Assembly: GCA_008933995.1 (NCBI GenBank)
Contig: WARS01000029.1
Span: 16,553,131 to 16,617,130 of the forward strand
DNA: 64,000 nucleotides
Direction of reading: 5' to 3'
DNA from: Datnioides undecimradiatus
Taxonomy: Eukaryota; Chordata; Actinopteri; Lobotiformes; Datnioididae
Position 1 is the stretch's first letter, and each line of letters starts with the position of its first letter. Both the position numbers and the translations under genes were made by a program. This document shows, one piece after another, positions 13,001-28,107 of the stretch. Under the pieces are notes generated by a model. That model saw nothing but the letters and a program-made list of their open reading frames with translations, did not search any database and was not told the origin of the DNA.

Positions 13001-16000
13001 ATAAACTGCATGCAGATCATCTTTCTTCGCAGCTGAAGAGAAATTTTTGGTTCTGCCAGCCTCGTAACTTTGCCTTTAAATGTCAGAAGCGCTCTGATGA
13101 TTAGCTTGGCTCTGACCAAGGCTCACCCGCTGCCAACGCCAGTTTTACATGTTAAATCCTACTTGCCGACTCCCACCTAGGGAGACAAACAGAGGAGGAA
13201 CACTTGGGCTGCTCTGAGCAAGCCGGCACCAACACATTTTGACCAAAAATGGTGCCAATTCTGGCACTGTTGGTTTCCTTTTATCACTTTAATTTTTGTG
13301 GATGCAGTTCAGTGTAATACATAAGATGCTTAAACAACAGTGTCCTCTTGAATTACCATTACCAGACAGCTGCTTCATTCGGAGCCCAACCACCTCCTGC
13401 TCCAACATCACCTCACACAAAGACACGTGCACACAGACACACACACACACAGACACATTCTCCCTGTGCCCCTCGGCCCCTCTCTGTGCCACCCTGGCTC
13501 GGTGACTTTGGCAGTGAGCGTACCAGCAGCTGGTGTGGCATCTGCTCGACAAGTGTAATCGTCTGCTGAACAAAACTCTTCCTCTGAGTGGAGCTGCTCT
13601 CTGGCCTGCCCCCATAGTCTCTCTCTCTTTATATCTGTCACATTCGCACACACACACACAGTACACACATGTAGTGCCAGCCAAACCCGCCTGCTGGGCA
13701 ACCATGAAAACATACATGCAAACACACAGAGGGGAGCATGGACACATAGAGACACTTACACGGAGACACACAACATACAGACACAAACACACTCACACAC
13801 AGCTGTCCACTTTCACACACAGCTCATACATCACATAATTAAACACTAGTTAGCGGGAGACATGATCGTCACTGACCTTCATTAAGATTCAAACCTTTAG
13901 ACAGAGCAGGTGTGAGACGGTGTGCTGACTGTTTGCTTCTCTCTTTGTGCAGAACTACGGTGGTGGGATGAGGCCTCCTCCAAACTCCATGGGGCCAGGG
14001 ATGCCAGGGATGAACATGTTAGTAGATTGGGAAATTAAAAAAAGTTTTCAAATGTTTCTGCTGCCAGAGAAAAGTCAAAGTTTTAGTGTTTGGGGTTTTT
14101 TTTTAACCATTGTTGTGAGAACAGTTTTCTCATCCCAGCTGGTGAGAGCTGGTGAACAGTGAATGTGGTATGTCAAACTCAAACCTGGTCTTCAAAATCA
14201 TTTATAAGGGACAGATTTTGTAATGACTGCAGATTTGATTTTGTTCTCTCCTCCAAACACTGTTCATGTTACTGCCCTTTTGAACTCATTTGTTCCCGGA
14301 TCTCAGCACAACTGAGAAAATATTAGGCTCACCATCAGGTTGCGAAAATAGTTTTTTTTCAATAAAGCACTGGGAAGAAAAATTGGCTCTATTATGTCTT
14401 CACATCTATGACAATACAAACGATCATGGTTTAAATACAAAAGTATTTATTGACGGATTATATTAAGGGGAAGTTTGCGAAAGTGTGTCTTCTACAGTTA
14501 AATTTCTACATTTCCATGAATAAAAAAAGTTCATTTTATCATGTAAATTCACTTCATGTTGCCAAGATTTCTGGATCATATGTGGATCTCAACTAATATT
14601 CACTCGAGAAGTCACCAATTAGACATCCTCACATGTGACAAGCATCTTCTGTGAAGCATGCAACTTTTGCTGTGTGCCAGAAATCTTTTATTAAATTTCT
14701 CAGTCTTTATTTCTGTTTGCTCCCCAAGGGGTCCTGGTGGAAGAGGTCCATGGCCGAACCCTAACACCAACTCAGTGAGTCACATTCTCTTACATCTTCA
14801 TCTCCTACATGACTGAGTGTGTTTACAATAACAGTGTCTCATGTTTTGTTTCACCTCGGGTCTTTTCTCTCCTCAGATAGCTTATTCATCTTCATCTCCA
14901 GGCAACTATGTGGTAAGTGTCCCGTCATGGACTCGTGTTCGACCACGGGCCATAAATTACCTGTCATGCAGTGATATCTAACAGGCATGCTGCCATCAAG
15001 ATGCACTCAACACTCATTTCTCTTTCTCTCTCTCTCTTTCTCTTGTTTCTTCACCCCTCAGGGCCCTCCAGGGGGAGGCGGCCCACCAGGAACTCCCATC
15101 ATGCCTAGCCCCGGAGGTGAGTTATACACTTCACTTTTCCTTCTGATATCTGCTTTTATCCGGTGTTGACTGAACAATCACTCAGTCTAAGAAACATCAA
15201 ACCTGTTCTCTGTCTGTTCTCCTTGGGAGAGACAGGCAGTGATAGGACTCTAAATACTGTAGGAACTGAGCCTTTAGGAGCAGTTTTGTTCGTATAAGCC
15301 ACTGATAAATGTTAAAATAATAAACAAAGACTAAGATGATATCATATGTGACACATCCATGGTAAAAAAAATTAGGTCATGTCTCACCTTGGTTGTTAGC
15401 ATTTCCTACTTTAGGCACACTGTGGACACTATTCCAGTGTTAATTACCACGTTTTTCCATTGTGGAGACAGTTGCATAAAAGGGAAGCAGGAACATGTCA
15501 GTCTGCAATCAAATGAGTGATCCATCTCGGCTTTGACCCATCAATCTAGTGTCTCTGTGGAGGATTAGCGGAGAACAAAACACCTCTGGCTGATATCCTG
15601 TAGATGTTCTGTTTCTGTTGGCCTGTGGAGAGCTTCTTTTTGTGTCCACTATTTATTATTTATATACATACCTCTATTGTGATACGTTGCCGGGGCAACC
15701 TTTTTGCACAAAACAGTCCTGCTCACACGTACACCGGGAGGGAAAACATATTTCCACTGCAGTCGCCAAGACTGTGCGAGCTCATACATACACACCCACA
15801 CACACACACACACACACACATGCAAACCTCCCACAAACATGCACACCTCCCACTCAGTATTGCCCCCCTCCTCTAGTCACGACAGCACAAACTAGATTCA
15901 CGGACACCAACCAGCAAGATCCCTCCACCACTTTGCACAAACTGAATCCATCTCCTCCCCTGTCTTTCAATCTGCTATTCTTATTTTTCTTTCCGCTTTT

Positions 16001-18018
16001 CTCAGTCTTCCACTCACAACTTTATGCTTACAATGTCAGATCAAGGTCACCCTTTTCAGGATAGACAGACAAACATGAAACGACACAGCATGTGCTGGTT
16101 GTTGCTAAGTTGCCACAGTGTCCATGTAAAAACTGGGTCTAATCTCCTGATTGTAGGACAGAATGGGTTTCTTTTATCGCACACTGTGGAGAGCCGTGTG
16201 TAGATTGATTGACAGACAGATTCACTGACATTATGTACCAGCACTTAAAGTAACATACAGGTAGTCTTTGTCCTGTTCAGCAGAAATAAGAACATGTCTG
16301 GGCTGTATTGTAGCTGAACATACTGTACAAATGGTTAAATTGAACTGAAACCATGTCAAATATGGTGAAAGACAGTGCCACTCCAGCCTTCTCTGTGCAT
16401 CTTGGCTCATTATTTCCAATTCTTTACCCCAAACCCACTTTCTTTTGACATTTTCTCTAAGGATTGGATATTGGCTGTGATAACAGATGGAGATAACAGT
16501 GCTAGGATCGATCTGCAAATATTTTTATTAGTCTAGGAAGCACGATGTGTTTAACAATATCCTGTTTGTTAAACATCAAACTGCTCCTTATTCATAGATT
16601 CAACAAACTCAAGTGAAAACATCTACACAATGATGAACCCAATCGGCCCTGGTGGAAACAGACCTAATGTAAGTGGTGTCATTTTTAATTACACTAAAAA
16701 GCTTCAGTGTTTCCACATTTCCACATTTATCTTTATTTTTCTGTCTTCCCTGTCATGCTGCCCATGCATGGGAAGAGCAAGATAAATGATCTCTGTATGT
16801 TTTACTGCCTTTTTATTTTAGTTCCCAATGGGACCGGGTCCTGATGGGCCCATGGGTGGAATGGGTGCTATGGAGCAGCATCATATGAACGGATCACTAG
16901 GTGAGTAGCCAACCTGTGTATACTGAGTGAAACCTGTTACGTTTAATGAACAATGTCCATTAGAAGTAAGACTCTGCCATCTTATGGCTTAGAGAGGAAG
17001 TGCTCTCTCTCTCTCTCTCCTCGTGGTATTGAACAAAGCTAAAACAGATTAGTGGGGCAGTGAGCAGGCCAATTGATCCTGTAGATTGGTGAGACGTGAT
17101 CAGTGAAGCCAGTGAGTTGGTGCCCATCTGTATCTGAAACAAATAGCTTAATTACAGGCCATTATGTGTGAGAGGGCAGGCTGTTTCTACCTCTACTGGA
17201 TATCCTGAGCTGATGCTGAGTTAGCAGCAGGATGTAGAGGATCACTTACTGGTTACATCATAATGATTCAGGTTTCTCCTTTTTCCATTTCTGTACACAG
17301 GCTCTGGTGACATGGATGGGTTGCCAAAGGTAAGACTGACTGTCTGTCTCTGCATCTGTTTGTCTGTCTGGGGGAGGTATGTTCTCTTATTGTGTCCTTT
17401 TGTATGTGTTGTAGAATTCTCCCAACAACATGGCGGGCATGAACAATCCCCCCGGCACTCCGCGGGACGACGGAGAGATGGCAGGCAACTTTTTAAACCC
17501 ATTCCAAAGTGAAAGTGTGAGTACAAAAGGAAACAATGCACCTTTTAAGCTGGGACAAAACTAGAAGACTTCATAAAATACTGTTTAACTCTGACAAGAA
17601 TCACATGTTAAATCACTAACTTTAAAAATCTATATCTATAAATCTCCACTGAAAATTCGATCAAACCATAGGCTCACAATTACTTGTGTCTGGCCACAAA
17701 TATAAATATATATCTGACAGAAATATGATTGCTCCATGTTGTCTGTGACTTATACGGCAAGAAATTTAAATGTCAAAAATTGTGTGTGCTAACTGTCTAT
17801 GCAGACCTCAAGCTGGGTTCACAAATAGACTTTACCTGTTTGAGTACTTGCCTATTGTTTTCCAGGAGTTCTGGGTAAATTAATAGAAACCAAAATGAGT
17901 AAAAGACTTAAGTGTTGAACAGCTCAGCACCAAAAATTTTCACCTTGAAGAGAGTGTAAAAATACCAAAACACCTCTGGTAGCATAAATCTGTGCAGGTC
18001 AGACAGTGCTCAGATGCC

Positions 18019-18062
<44 letters not shown>

Positions 18063-18477
18063 ACACACAGCATGCACAAATAAAAGCATGGGAAAGAACC
18101 ACATGATATGCTTTCTCTGACGCATGGAGAGATTGTCATACAGTGATTAATGTGAGACTGACAACTACATTTTGCTACAGTATCTTCACTGTGATCTGAA
18201 ATTCCCTAACATTTTCTTCTTGGGCTGGACTCTGCTTTGCTTGCTGCTGGTTTACTGACATAGATATTAAATTTAGAAAGGGTTAATGGTTTTGTGTAAT
18301 GTATGCTGCATAAGGCCGGAGTAGCGGATATGGCATTTAGTTTAGTTAGATAAATTGCTTTGTTCTTGTACTGGGTAGTATAAGACGTTTAATCTAGTTT
18401 TGGCTTATCTTTTTTCCCCCTCCCTCTCTTTTTTTCTCTCTTTACAGTATTCACCCAACATGACGATGAGTGTGTGA
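10026..18477 (+). CDS. ssbp4: Single-stranded DNA-binding protein 4, C-terminal 263 residues (partial, 12 exons)
   Basis: SSBP2/3/4 proteins are nuclear LDB1 partners that stabilise LIM-homeodomain transcription complexes. Coding exons: 10026-10109, 12411-12537, 12694-12761, 13953-14017, 14729-14774, 14877-14912, 15062-15116, 16598-16668, 16822-16900, 17301-17329, 17415-17516, 18448-18477. All have AG/GT borders and compatible phases. The joined reading starts [20 protein letters not shown] and ends [10 protein letters not shown] before TGA. It is the Gly/Pro/Met-rich region with landmarks [52 protein letters not shown] and GTPRDDGEM. The tail ([16 protein letters not shown]) and [13 protein letters not shown] fit SSBP4 better than SSBP3 or SSBP2, from memory. 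The LisH/LUFS N terminus is outside the window. Several exons are very small (29, 30, 36 and 46 bp). Confidence 0.9.
10110..12410 (+). other. ssbp4: ssbp4 intron
   Basis: A 2.3-kb intron with consensus donor GTAAG at 10110 and acceptor CTTCCTGCAG ending 12410. It holds a GT microsatellite (about 12227-12244) and a CTCF-like site at 11391-11406; otherwise I see no gene. Confidence 0.8.
11391..11406 (-). promoter_or_regulatory. CTCF-like motif
   Basis: The minus strand reads GTCAGCAGGGGGAGCT, close to the CTCF core (CCASYAGRKGGCR) with one or two mismatches. This is a motif match only; occupancy cannot be judged from sequence. Confidence 0.3.
12762..13952 (+). other. ssbp4: ssbp4 intron with CA-rich cluster
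   Basis: A 1.2-kb intron between the exons ending GGMGPQ and beginning NYGGGM. CA-rich patches lie at about 13413-13456 and 13640-13801. They produce a 167-codon minus-strand open frame of Cys/Val-rich low complexity that is not a gene. Confidence 0.8.
14018..14728 (+). other. ssbp4: ssbp4 intron
   Basis: A 711-bp AT-rich intron. The donor is GTTAGT at 14018, so the upstream exon ends with AT and the ATG codon is completed by the first G of the exon at 14729. Nothing else was recognised. Confidence 0.8.
15117..16597 (+). other. ssbp4: ssbp4 intron with CA repeat
   Basis: A 1.5-kb intron, donor GTGAGT and acceptor ending TTCATAG. It contains a (CA)n tract at about 15789-15820 and no recognised gene. 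Confidence 0.8.
17517..18447 (+). other. ssbp4: Last ssbp4 intron with CA repeat
   Basis: A 931-bp intron before the 30-nt terminal coding exon. It holds a (CA)n tract at 18020-18069 and a long polypyrimidine tract leading to the acceptor TTTACAG ending 18447. Confidence 0.85.
18020..18069. repeat. (CA)n microsatellite
   Basis: About 24 CA units with one TA interruption. It is the last long CA/TG tract in the window; none of this length occurs downstream. Confidence 0.95.
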
Positions 18478-20725
18478 TTCTTTTTTTATTTTATCTTTTA
18501 TTTTATTTTATTTCTTTTTCATCTCCCTTTATCCCAATCTCCCTCTCCCTTCCACCCCGGTGCGTCTTGCATTACCCTCCCTCCACCCCCTTCCGACATC
18601 CTCCTCCTCCTCGTGGATGGTGTGCTGTGCTACACAGCCCCTGGGGATGCCCCTGGAAAGCAGGACTCCCCTCAAGGTCCCCCATCCCAACGCCTGTAAA
18701 ATGGGTGTAAGAACATGAAAAGGCCTCCAACCAACAGGATGAGTCTCTTCTTCACTTCTTCTCACCTGCTGGGCCTCATCCCGGGCCCTCGGACAGTAAG
18801 AGCCCGAAACTGCTCCAAGTTTGTCTCTCCCAAACCCAAAACCTACCTATGTGGGTGGCATACAAGCCCAATCAAGATGCCCCTCTGTATCTACCACCAC
18901 TCAGTTTTATCATGCTGATCATAACTTCTGAGGGCACGCAGTTGTTGACTGTCAGAGGCCGAAAGCTCTCATTCAAAAACTCTGCTCCTGTGGCAGGTAT
19001 GATAAAACAAAAAAGAAAAAAAGAGATGAACTGATAATGTTATTTTAGGGCAAGAATGGTTTTCATTAAAAGTTTGTATTTTTTGTTGTTGATGGTAATT
19101 TTATTGTTATAATTTTCATAATTGATATTATCCTACTAATGTAGTTATGATTTCCTGTAAAGGGCACATTTTATCTCAGCAGCAGCATCAACAAAGACAG
19201 AATAAGCACACACTCGAAAAATGCACAAAGATTTTCTGTTTACATGATTTTTAGGTTATTTGATGTTTGTTTTGTTTGTTTTTTTGTCACAGTCAGTCTC
19301 ACTTCACATACCTCTCTCTCTGTGAAAACTTCTTCTGAACTTGTAGCTCGAGTCTTTGTCACCTACATGTTTGTAGCACCATTTACATGAACTTTGAAAT
19401 TAAGAGTGATATCAGGATGATTGACTGTCTCCACATAATGATGTAATCTGTGCTGAGGTGTTATTATCATGGCTAGAATGATCCATACTGCTAAAACAGA
19501 GGCTTTCTCAGAGCATTGCTGTTTTCTGGTACAAGTGTCTGCTCGTGCACCTGAATGACCGTATGTCCACCTATCTTGTCTTAATAAGCACCCTTTCCCA
19601 CATGTTTCTGTGTTTTTACTGAATGGGAATGGCTCTGATGAAATCCTGAGTTGATTGTCAGGTGTCATGTGCTATTTCTCACTCGGTTACAGACAGAGCG
19701 AGAGAGCGTCTCTTCTGTGGATTTGGTCTTGTCTGTAAATACGACATATTTAGCTTGTATTGTGGTTGTTTTATTATTTGTTATTTACAAGTTGTCTGTG
19801 AATCCTAAAAAACGTGGTTCCTTTACCCTGCATCACTTTGTTTGTTTTCAACCTCACTGTGGACTCCCAGCAGCACTGTTTTCCTCCCAGGGATTCATTC
19901 TCATCTCCTTTTGGACTGGGAGATTTTTGTGGGACCTCAGATACACTTGTAAAGCCTGTTATGACTTTGGGTTGAACTGACAGATCCTGTATGATCCACT
20001 TTCTTAACCCAGACAGAACAGGCAAAATAACTTGTCCGTTGGAGCTCCCATCAACCAGCTCCCTCAGCGAGTCCCTCATTGATGGGATAATGGATCCGGA
20101 GTATTGGGAGACTGTAGCAGCGCTGATGATGAGAACATATTGATGCACCTTGGGGTGAACAAACCATGCAGCCACATCAGTTGAAAGAAGAGGAATAATG
20201 GGATACTTTTGTAATGGATATTTTTCCGTTTTTGTGGATTATTTTCAGCAGATTGTTTATTATTTTAATTATATTCAACATAAAAAAATGAAAGCCCATA
20301 GAATCTGCACACAAAGAAAGGCATAGTTACATATCACGCTATTTAATTTGTTTCTTTCTTTCTGTATATTACGTGCTCTTGGCCTGATCAACGTCTCTGC
20401 CACTGTTTCTCAAAGGGATAAATGATCTCTCATGGCATCACATTGCAGCACTTACGTCATGGCTGTGTTCCAAACCAACAACCAACAAAAACATTGTAGC
20501 CTCTGCATATGGGTGATGGTGACATACTTATCAATTTTCTGATATCAATGTGAACATATTGTACCCAGAATTCAACAGGGACATCTCCAGGATTAGGCTA
20601 CCGTTGGCCTGGGAAACACTCTCCGGTGTTCCTTTGATTTAGTGACACACACCTCCCTTCTTTCCTCCAATCCTGTCCCTCACCCCCAAAAACTCCCTTC
20701 CCCTTCCTCTTTTAAGTTTCTTTTT

Positions 20726-20733
20726 TGTATATA
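20726..20733 (+). promoter_or_regulatory. ssbp4: Pumilio response element motif
   Basis: TGTATATA matches the UGUANAUA consensus bound by PUM proteins in 3' UTRs, about 80 bases before a candidate poly(A) signal. It is a motif match only; chance occurrence is quite possible for an 8-mer. Confidence 0.35.
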
Positions 20734-20813
20734 CTGTATAATGCATTTTGATATCATTGACATGTTTTGATATGTCAGTCACTACCAATGAATACAGCTG
20801 AAAGTAAATTATA

Positions 20814-20819
20814 AATAAA
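20814..20819 (+). terminator. ssbp4: Candidate poly(A) signal (proximal)
   Basis: AATAAA in an AT-rich stretch, followed within 30 bases by T-rich sequence. It is a plausible proximal cleavage signal for ssbp4. Confidence 0.4.
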
Positions 20820-21379
20820 TCTGTCCATGTTTTTCATAGAGAATGGATGCGCTGACTATTTGGCTCATGTGGCTAAATTTCCATAAAAATGTATAGAATA
20901 CAGTAACACAATAAATGCAGACTGTATGCTAAAGACTTGTATGGTGGGGAGGATAGGACAGGGAGAGGACAGGACAGAGAGAAACAAACGAGCTGTGGCG
21001 TCCTCACTCTGGCCTTGTCTCCTTATGTTTCAGTTAAATGTTACTATTGGCTTTTAATAATCATTTTTAATTAATTTTTCCAAAGGGCATCTTCTCACAA
21101 AAAAACATGTGACCTCTTATTGCAGTTTTTAATATGAAGGATTTTTATCAATTTAAGAAAAACTTTTAAAAAGGTAAAAATACTTAAGAGAACCTCATTT
21201 TAAATTACAAATAGATCAAAAGATAACTGTGTCCTTTGCTATCGCTCCTGTTATAGCGTTGTATAGATTGAAGCTCTCTCACTGATCCTCTCTCAGTCCT
21301 CTGTGTATATCGATCGTTGGCCATCTCTGTACTTCTATTGTGATGTATAATACTGTACCATTAGGAAGATTTGCTGGTC

Positions 21380-21437
21380 GGGTCGGGTGGGGTGGTTATG
21401 TTGAGTCGGGGAGGGGTGGGGGATTTGAGGGAAGGGG
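21380..21437 (+). other. ssbp4: G-quadruplex-prone block in ssbp4 3' UTR
   Basis: Two adjacent groups of G runs. The second, 21408-21437, has runs of 4, 4, 5, 3 and 4 G with loops of 1, 1, 6 and 2 bases, meeting the usual G3+N1-7 rule. The first, 21380-21395, has three G3-4 runs and a GG. The G-rich strand is the mRNA sense strand. Confidence 0.6.
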
Positions 21438-21587
21438 ATATGAATGATTCTCCTGTACCGTTCATGGTCCTTTCTGATGACACGGCAGTATTCAATATGA
21501 AGCAGTCTGTCTCTTGGGTTTGCTTTGTATTTACATGGTAGGATAGTTCAGAATCTTGTCTTAGGGACTTAGGTGTCTTGTGTAGGT

Positions 21588-21593
21588 AATAAA
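21588..21593 (+). terminator. ssbp4: Candidate poly(A) signal (distal)
   Basis: AATAAA followed by a T/GT-rich stretch (GTTCTTTGTATGTTTCTTT), which resembles a downstream element. It is my preferred distal end for ssbp4; another AATAAA lies at 21688-21693. Confidence 0.5.
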
Positions 21594-21710
21594 GATGTTC
21601 TTTGTATGTTTCTTTATATTGTAAAGTTTCTTTAGACTGAAAGAAAAACAGATAATTTGCTTATCAAAAAAGAAACAATGCATCAATAATAAATGTCATT
21701 TGATTTTTCC

Positions 21711-22699
21711 TTGTTGTTTGAATCTCTTCCTCTCTGCTCTCATTTAGCTTTAAACTCACAAACCATTTTAGCCAGCACTTGAAGAGAAGTTATATTCAGT
21801 ATAGGAACAGATCACCGAAGCCTTTTTTAAAATCATTTTAATGTTTTAAAAACACATTTTTAGTGGGTGCATCTTCTTCAAGGTGATAGGTACAAGACTG
21901 ATGGATGGTAAGGAGTAACTTAAAAGGATTTACTGCCCCTACATAGAGAACCCGCTTGCAAGTTTTATTGTATAAAGTGATATTTTTATGTCTATTTATA
22001 TAATAGTATATATATATATATATATATATAGTAGTTTATATAATAGTATCAAATCTCTCAGTCCACAGAAAGGATGATGGCCTCTAGATAGAAACCTTTA
22101 AACAAACTTAGGACTTCCAAGAGGTTGTATAGTTGCTGCCCTCATCCGTGCCCTTACTACTGCATACCAGAACAGACAGTATGAGCTTCAAATGTGGATT
22201 TGTAAGTGTGTTTGCTGATGAATAATTGGTGGTTACTTCCACATAAAAATATATATATATATTTTTTTAAATCTAAAGAAAAGGCCCACACACAAAAGTG
22301 AGAAAAGAGTAAAGTAAAAAATCACGAGGTGTTTTCGTGCTATAAATGTTATAGTTGACAATATAAGTCCCTTCATTTTTAGGCCTTAAGTAATAATGCT
22401 ATATTTGCGAGACAATGGCAACTGAATGTTCTTTGGCTATCGCTCTTCAAATAGGTGCTTGAAATATCACTTTGTACTATAAATCATAAATAGCCACTTA
22501 TTAATCCTCATTGCAAAAGACTTATTTTGTATTATATGTCAATACTTATCAACAGTTCTTCGTCGCGCTAGAGATGGACTAATTTCGATATTAACACTGC
22601 AGTCCTCAGGTTGCCTGTGAGGTCAAATGTTAATATGCATGAAAAGGGTCAATAGAAAAACAGGAGCTCAAGGTTAACAGGGAAGAAGCCTGTGGGGAT
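21711..22699. other. ssbp4-fkbp8 intergenic region
   Basis: About 1 kb of AT-rich sequence with no gene recognised. It contains a (TA)n tract at 22007-22030 flanked by 15-bp direct repeats (21995-22009 and 22035-22049) and a short TA tract near 22250. Confidence 0.6.
22007..22030. repeat. (TA)n microsatellite between direct repeats
   Basis: Twelve TA units. The 15-mer TTTATATAATAGTAT occurs once on each side (21995-22009, 22035-22049), suggesting a local duplication. Confidence 0.85.
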
Positions 22700-22862
22700 G
22701 AGCTTAGAACCGTTACGAAGTACGTTTCATATTGGATAACCGGTAACCAGAAGTGTTTCAACTAGTATGTCGCTGGCCATCAGCAAACCGACTTCACCAC
22801 TGTAAACTGGAGCGGAGAGTGTCCAGGACCAAAACAAGCCTCCGCATAGATAGCGTTTAAAG
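22700..22862 (+). promoter_or_regulatory. fkbp8: Probable fkbp8 promoter and non-coding first exon
   Basis: A good donor (AAAG/GTAAGG) ends a possible first exon at 22862, and the first coding exon has its own acceptor at 23399, so a spliced 5' UTR exon is likely here. Upstream is an inverted CCAAT box (ATTGG, 22731-22735) followed by AACCGGTAACC, a grainyhead-like site. The transcription start is not visible from sequence; the left edge given is a guess. Confidence 0.45.
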
Positions 22863-23399
22863 GTAAGGTTCCGTTTATTACGGATAAATGTGTCTAATAC
22901 ATATACCAGTCCTGACTGACTTACTTAATCTAAAAGTCGATATAAGCAGCCAAGATGAAAGCAACCAGTCGATGTTCTCTAGCCTTCACTAGCTACATGC
23001 CTGGTGGGATTACAGCTAATGCTAGATTGCGATTGTCAGCACTTCACGGCTGGCGGCTGTTAGCATGCTAGCTTCACATGAGGAGCGGTAGGATACTTGT
23101 CGAAACTGGAAACGTGCCGTTAGCCTGACAACTGTTAGTCAAAATTGACTTGCGTGGCAAAAAAGTAACAAGTGAATTGTGATTGCTACCTCGTTGTAAA
23201 TTGTTCATTTATAATAAGTCGGGACTCAGTCGCCAGAATGATTTTTGGAACACAGTTGTTTTATTGTAGATGTATATTTAGCATATGTGTAAGTAGTGAA
23301 TGAGTCTGTAAGCACTGATCTTGGAGATTTTAATGGGACAAACAATTACAAAAAAGACCGTAGGTTGCATGTTTTTAGTATTAGCATTTTTCTTCAAAG
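22863..23399 (+). other. fkbp8: fkbp8 first intron (inferred)
   Basis: About 540 bp between the presumed non-coding exon and the coding exon, with acceptor TTCTTCAAAG ending 23399. An ATG at 23296, in frame with the coding exon, lies in this intron and would be used only by a transcript starting inside it. Confidence 0.5.
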
Positions 23400-23409
23400 G
23401 ACTCTGCTA

Positions 23410-27782
<4,373 letters not shown>

Positions 27783-28101
27783 ACCAAGCCTGAAGTGATG
27801 GCCTGACCAAGCTACTGCATTGTGAGAACCTAAACACAGAAGCAGATCTGGCAGTGCCTTCTGACCTTTGGTCAAAGGGGGCAAAATGTCAGTTGGTCAG
27901 TTGCCTCATCACTGTCACTCTCTTTTCTCTGCTATGTTTGAGAACTATATGTAACAAACAATGAAACATCAATATTTGCATATGGGAACTGTATTCCCAA
28001 CCTTATAAATATGTAGGTTTATGCATATCTGTCACATTGCCAGAAACTGTTTTCTTTTGCTGCCATTATCTCAGATAGTTAGAAATTAATAAGAGCATCA
28101 A

Positions 28102-28107
28102 AATAAA
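28102..28107 (+). terminator. fkbp8: Candidate poly(A) signal (proximal)
   Basis: AATAAA about 320 bases after the stop codon. A short 3' UTR ending here is the simplest model, but later signals also exist. Confidence 0.4.

Larger units (their letters stand above)
18478..21710 (+). other. ssbp4: ssbp4 3' untranslated region (extent approximate)
   Basis: After the TGA at 18475-18477 there is about 3.2 kb with no coding signal. Candidate AATAAA poly(A) signals lie at 20814-20819, 21588-21593 and 21688-21693, so alternative UTR lengths are possible. A TGTATATA Pumilio-type element sits at 20726-20733, and a G-run block lies at 21380-21437. A 133-codon minus-strand open frame around 19774-20175 has no recognisable family and looks like chance. 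Confidence 0.65.

Noticed and set aside
13289-13792. 167-codon open frame on the minus strand
   Set aside because: Composed of Cys/Val/Ser-rich translation of CA/GT repeats inside an ssbp4 intron, with no recognisable domain.
19774-20175. 133-codon minus-strand open frame
   Set aside because: Lies in the ssbp4 3' UTR, with no similarity that I recognise.
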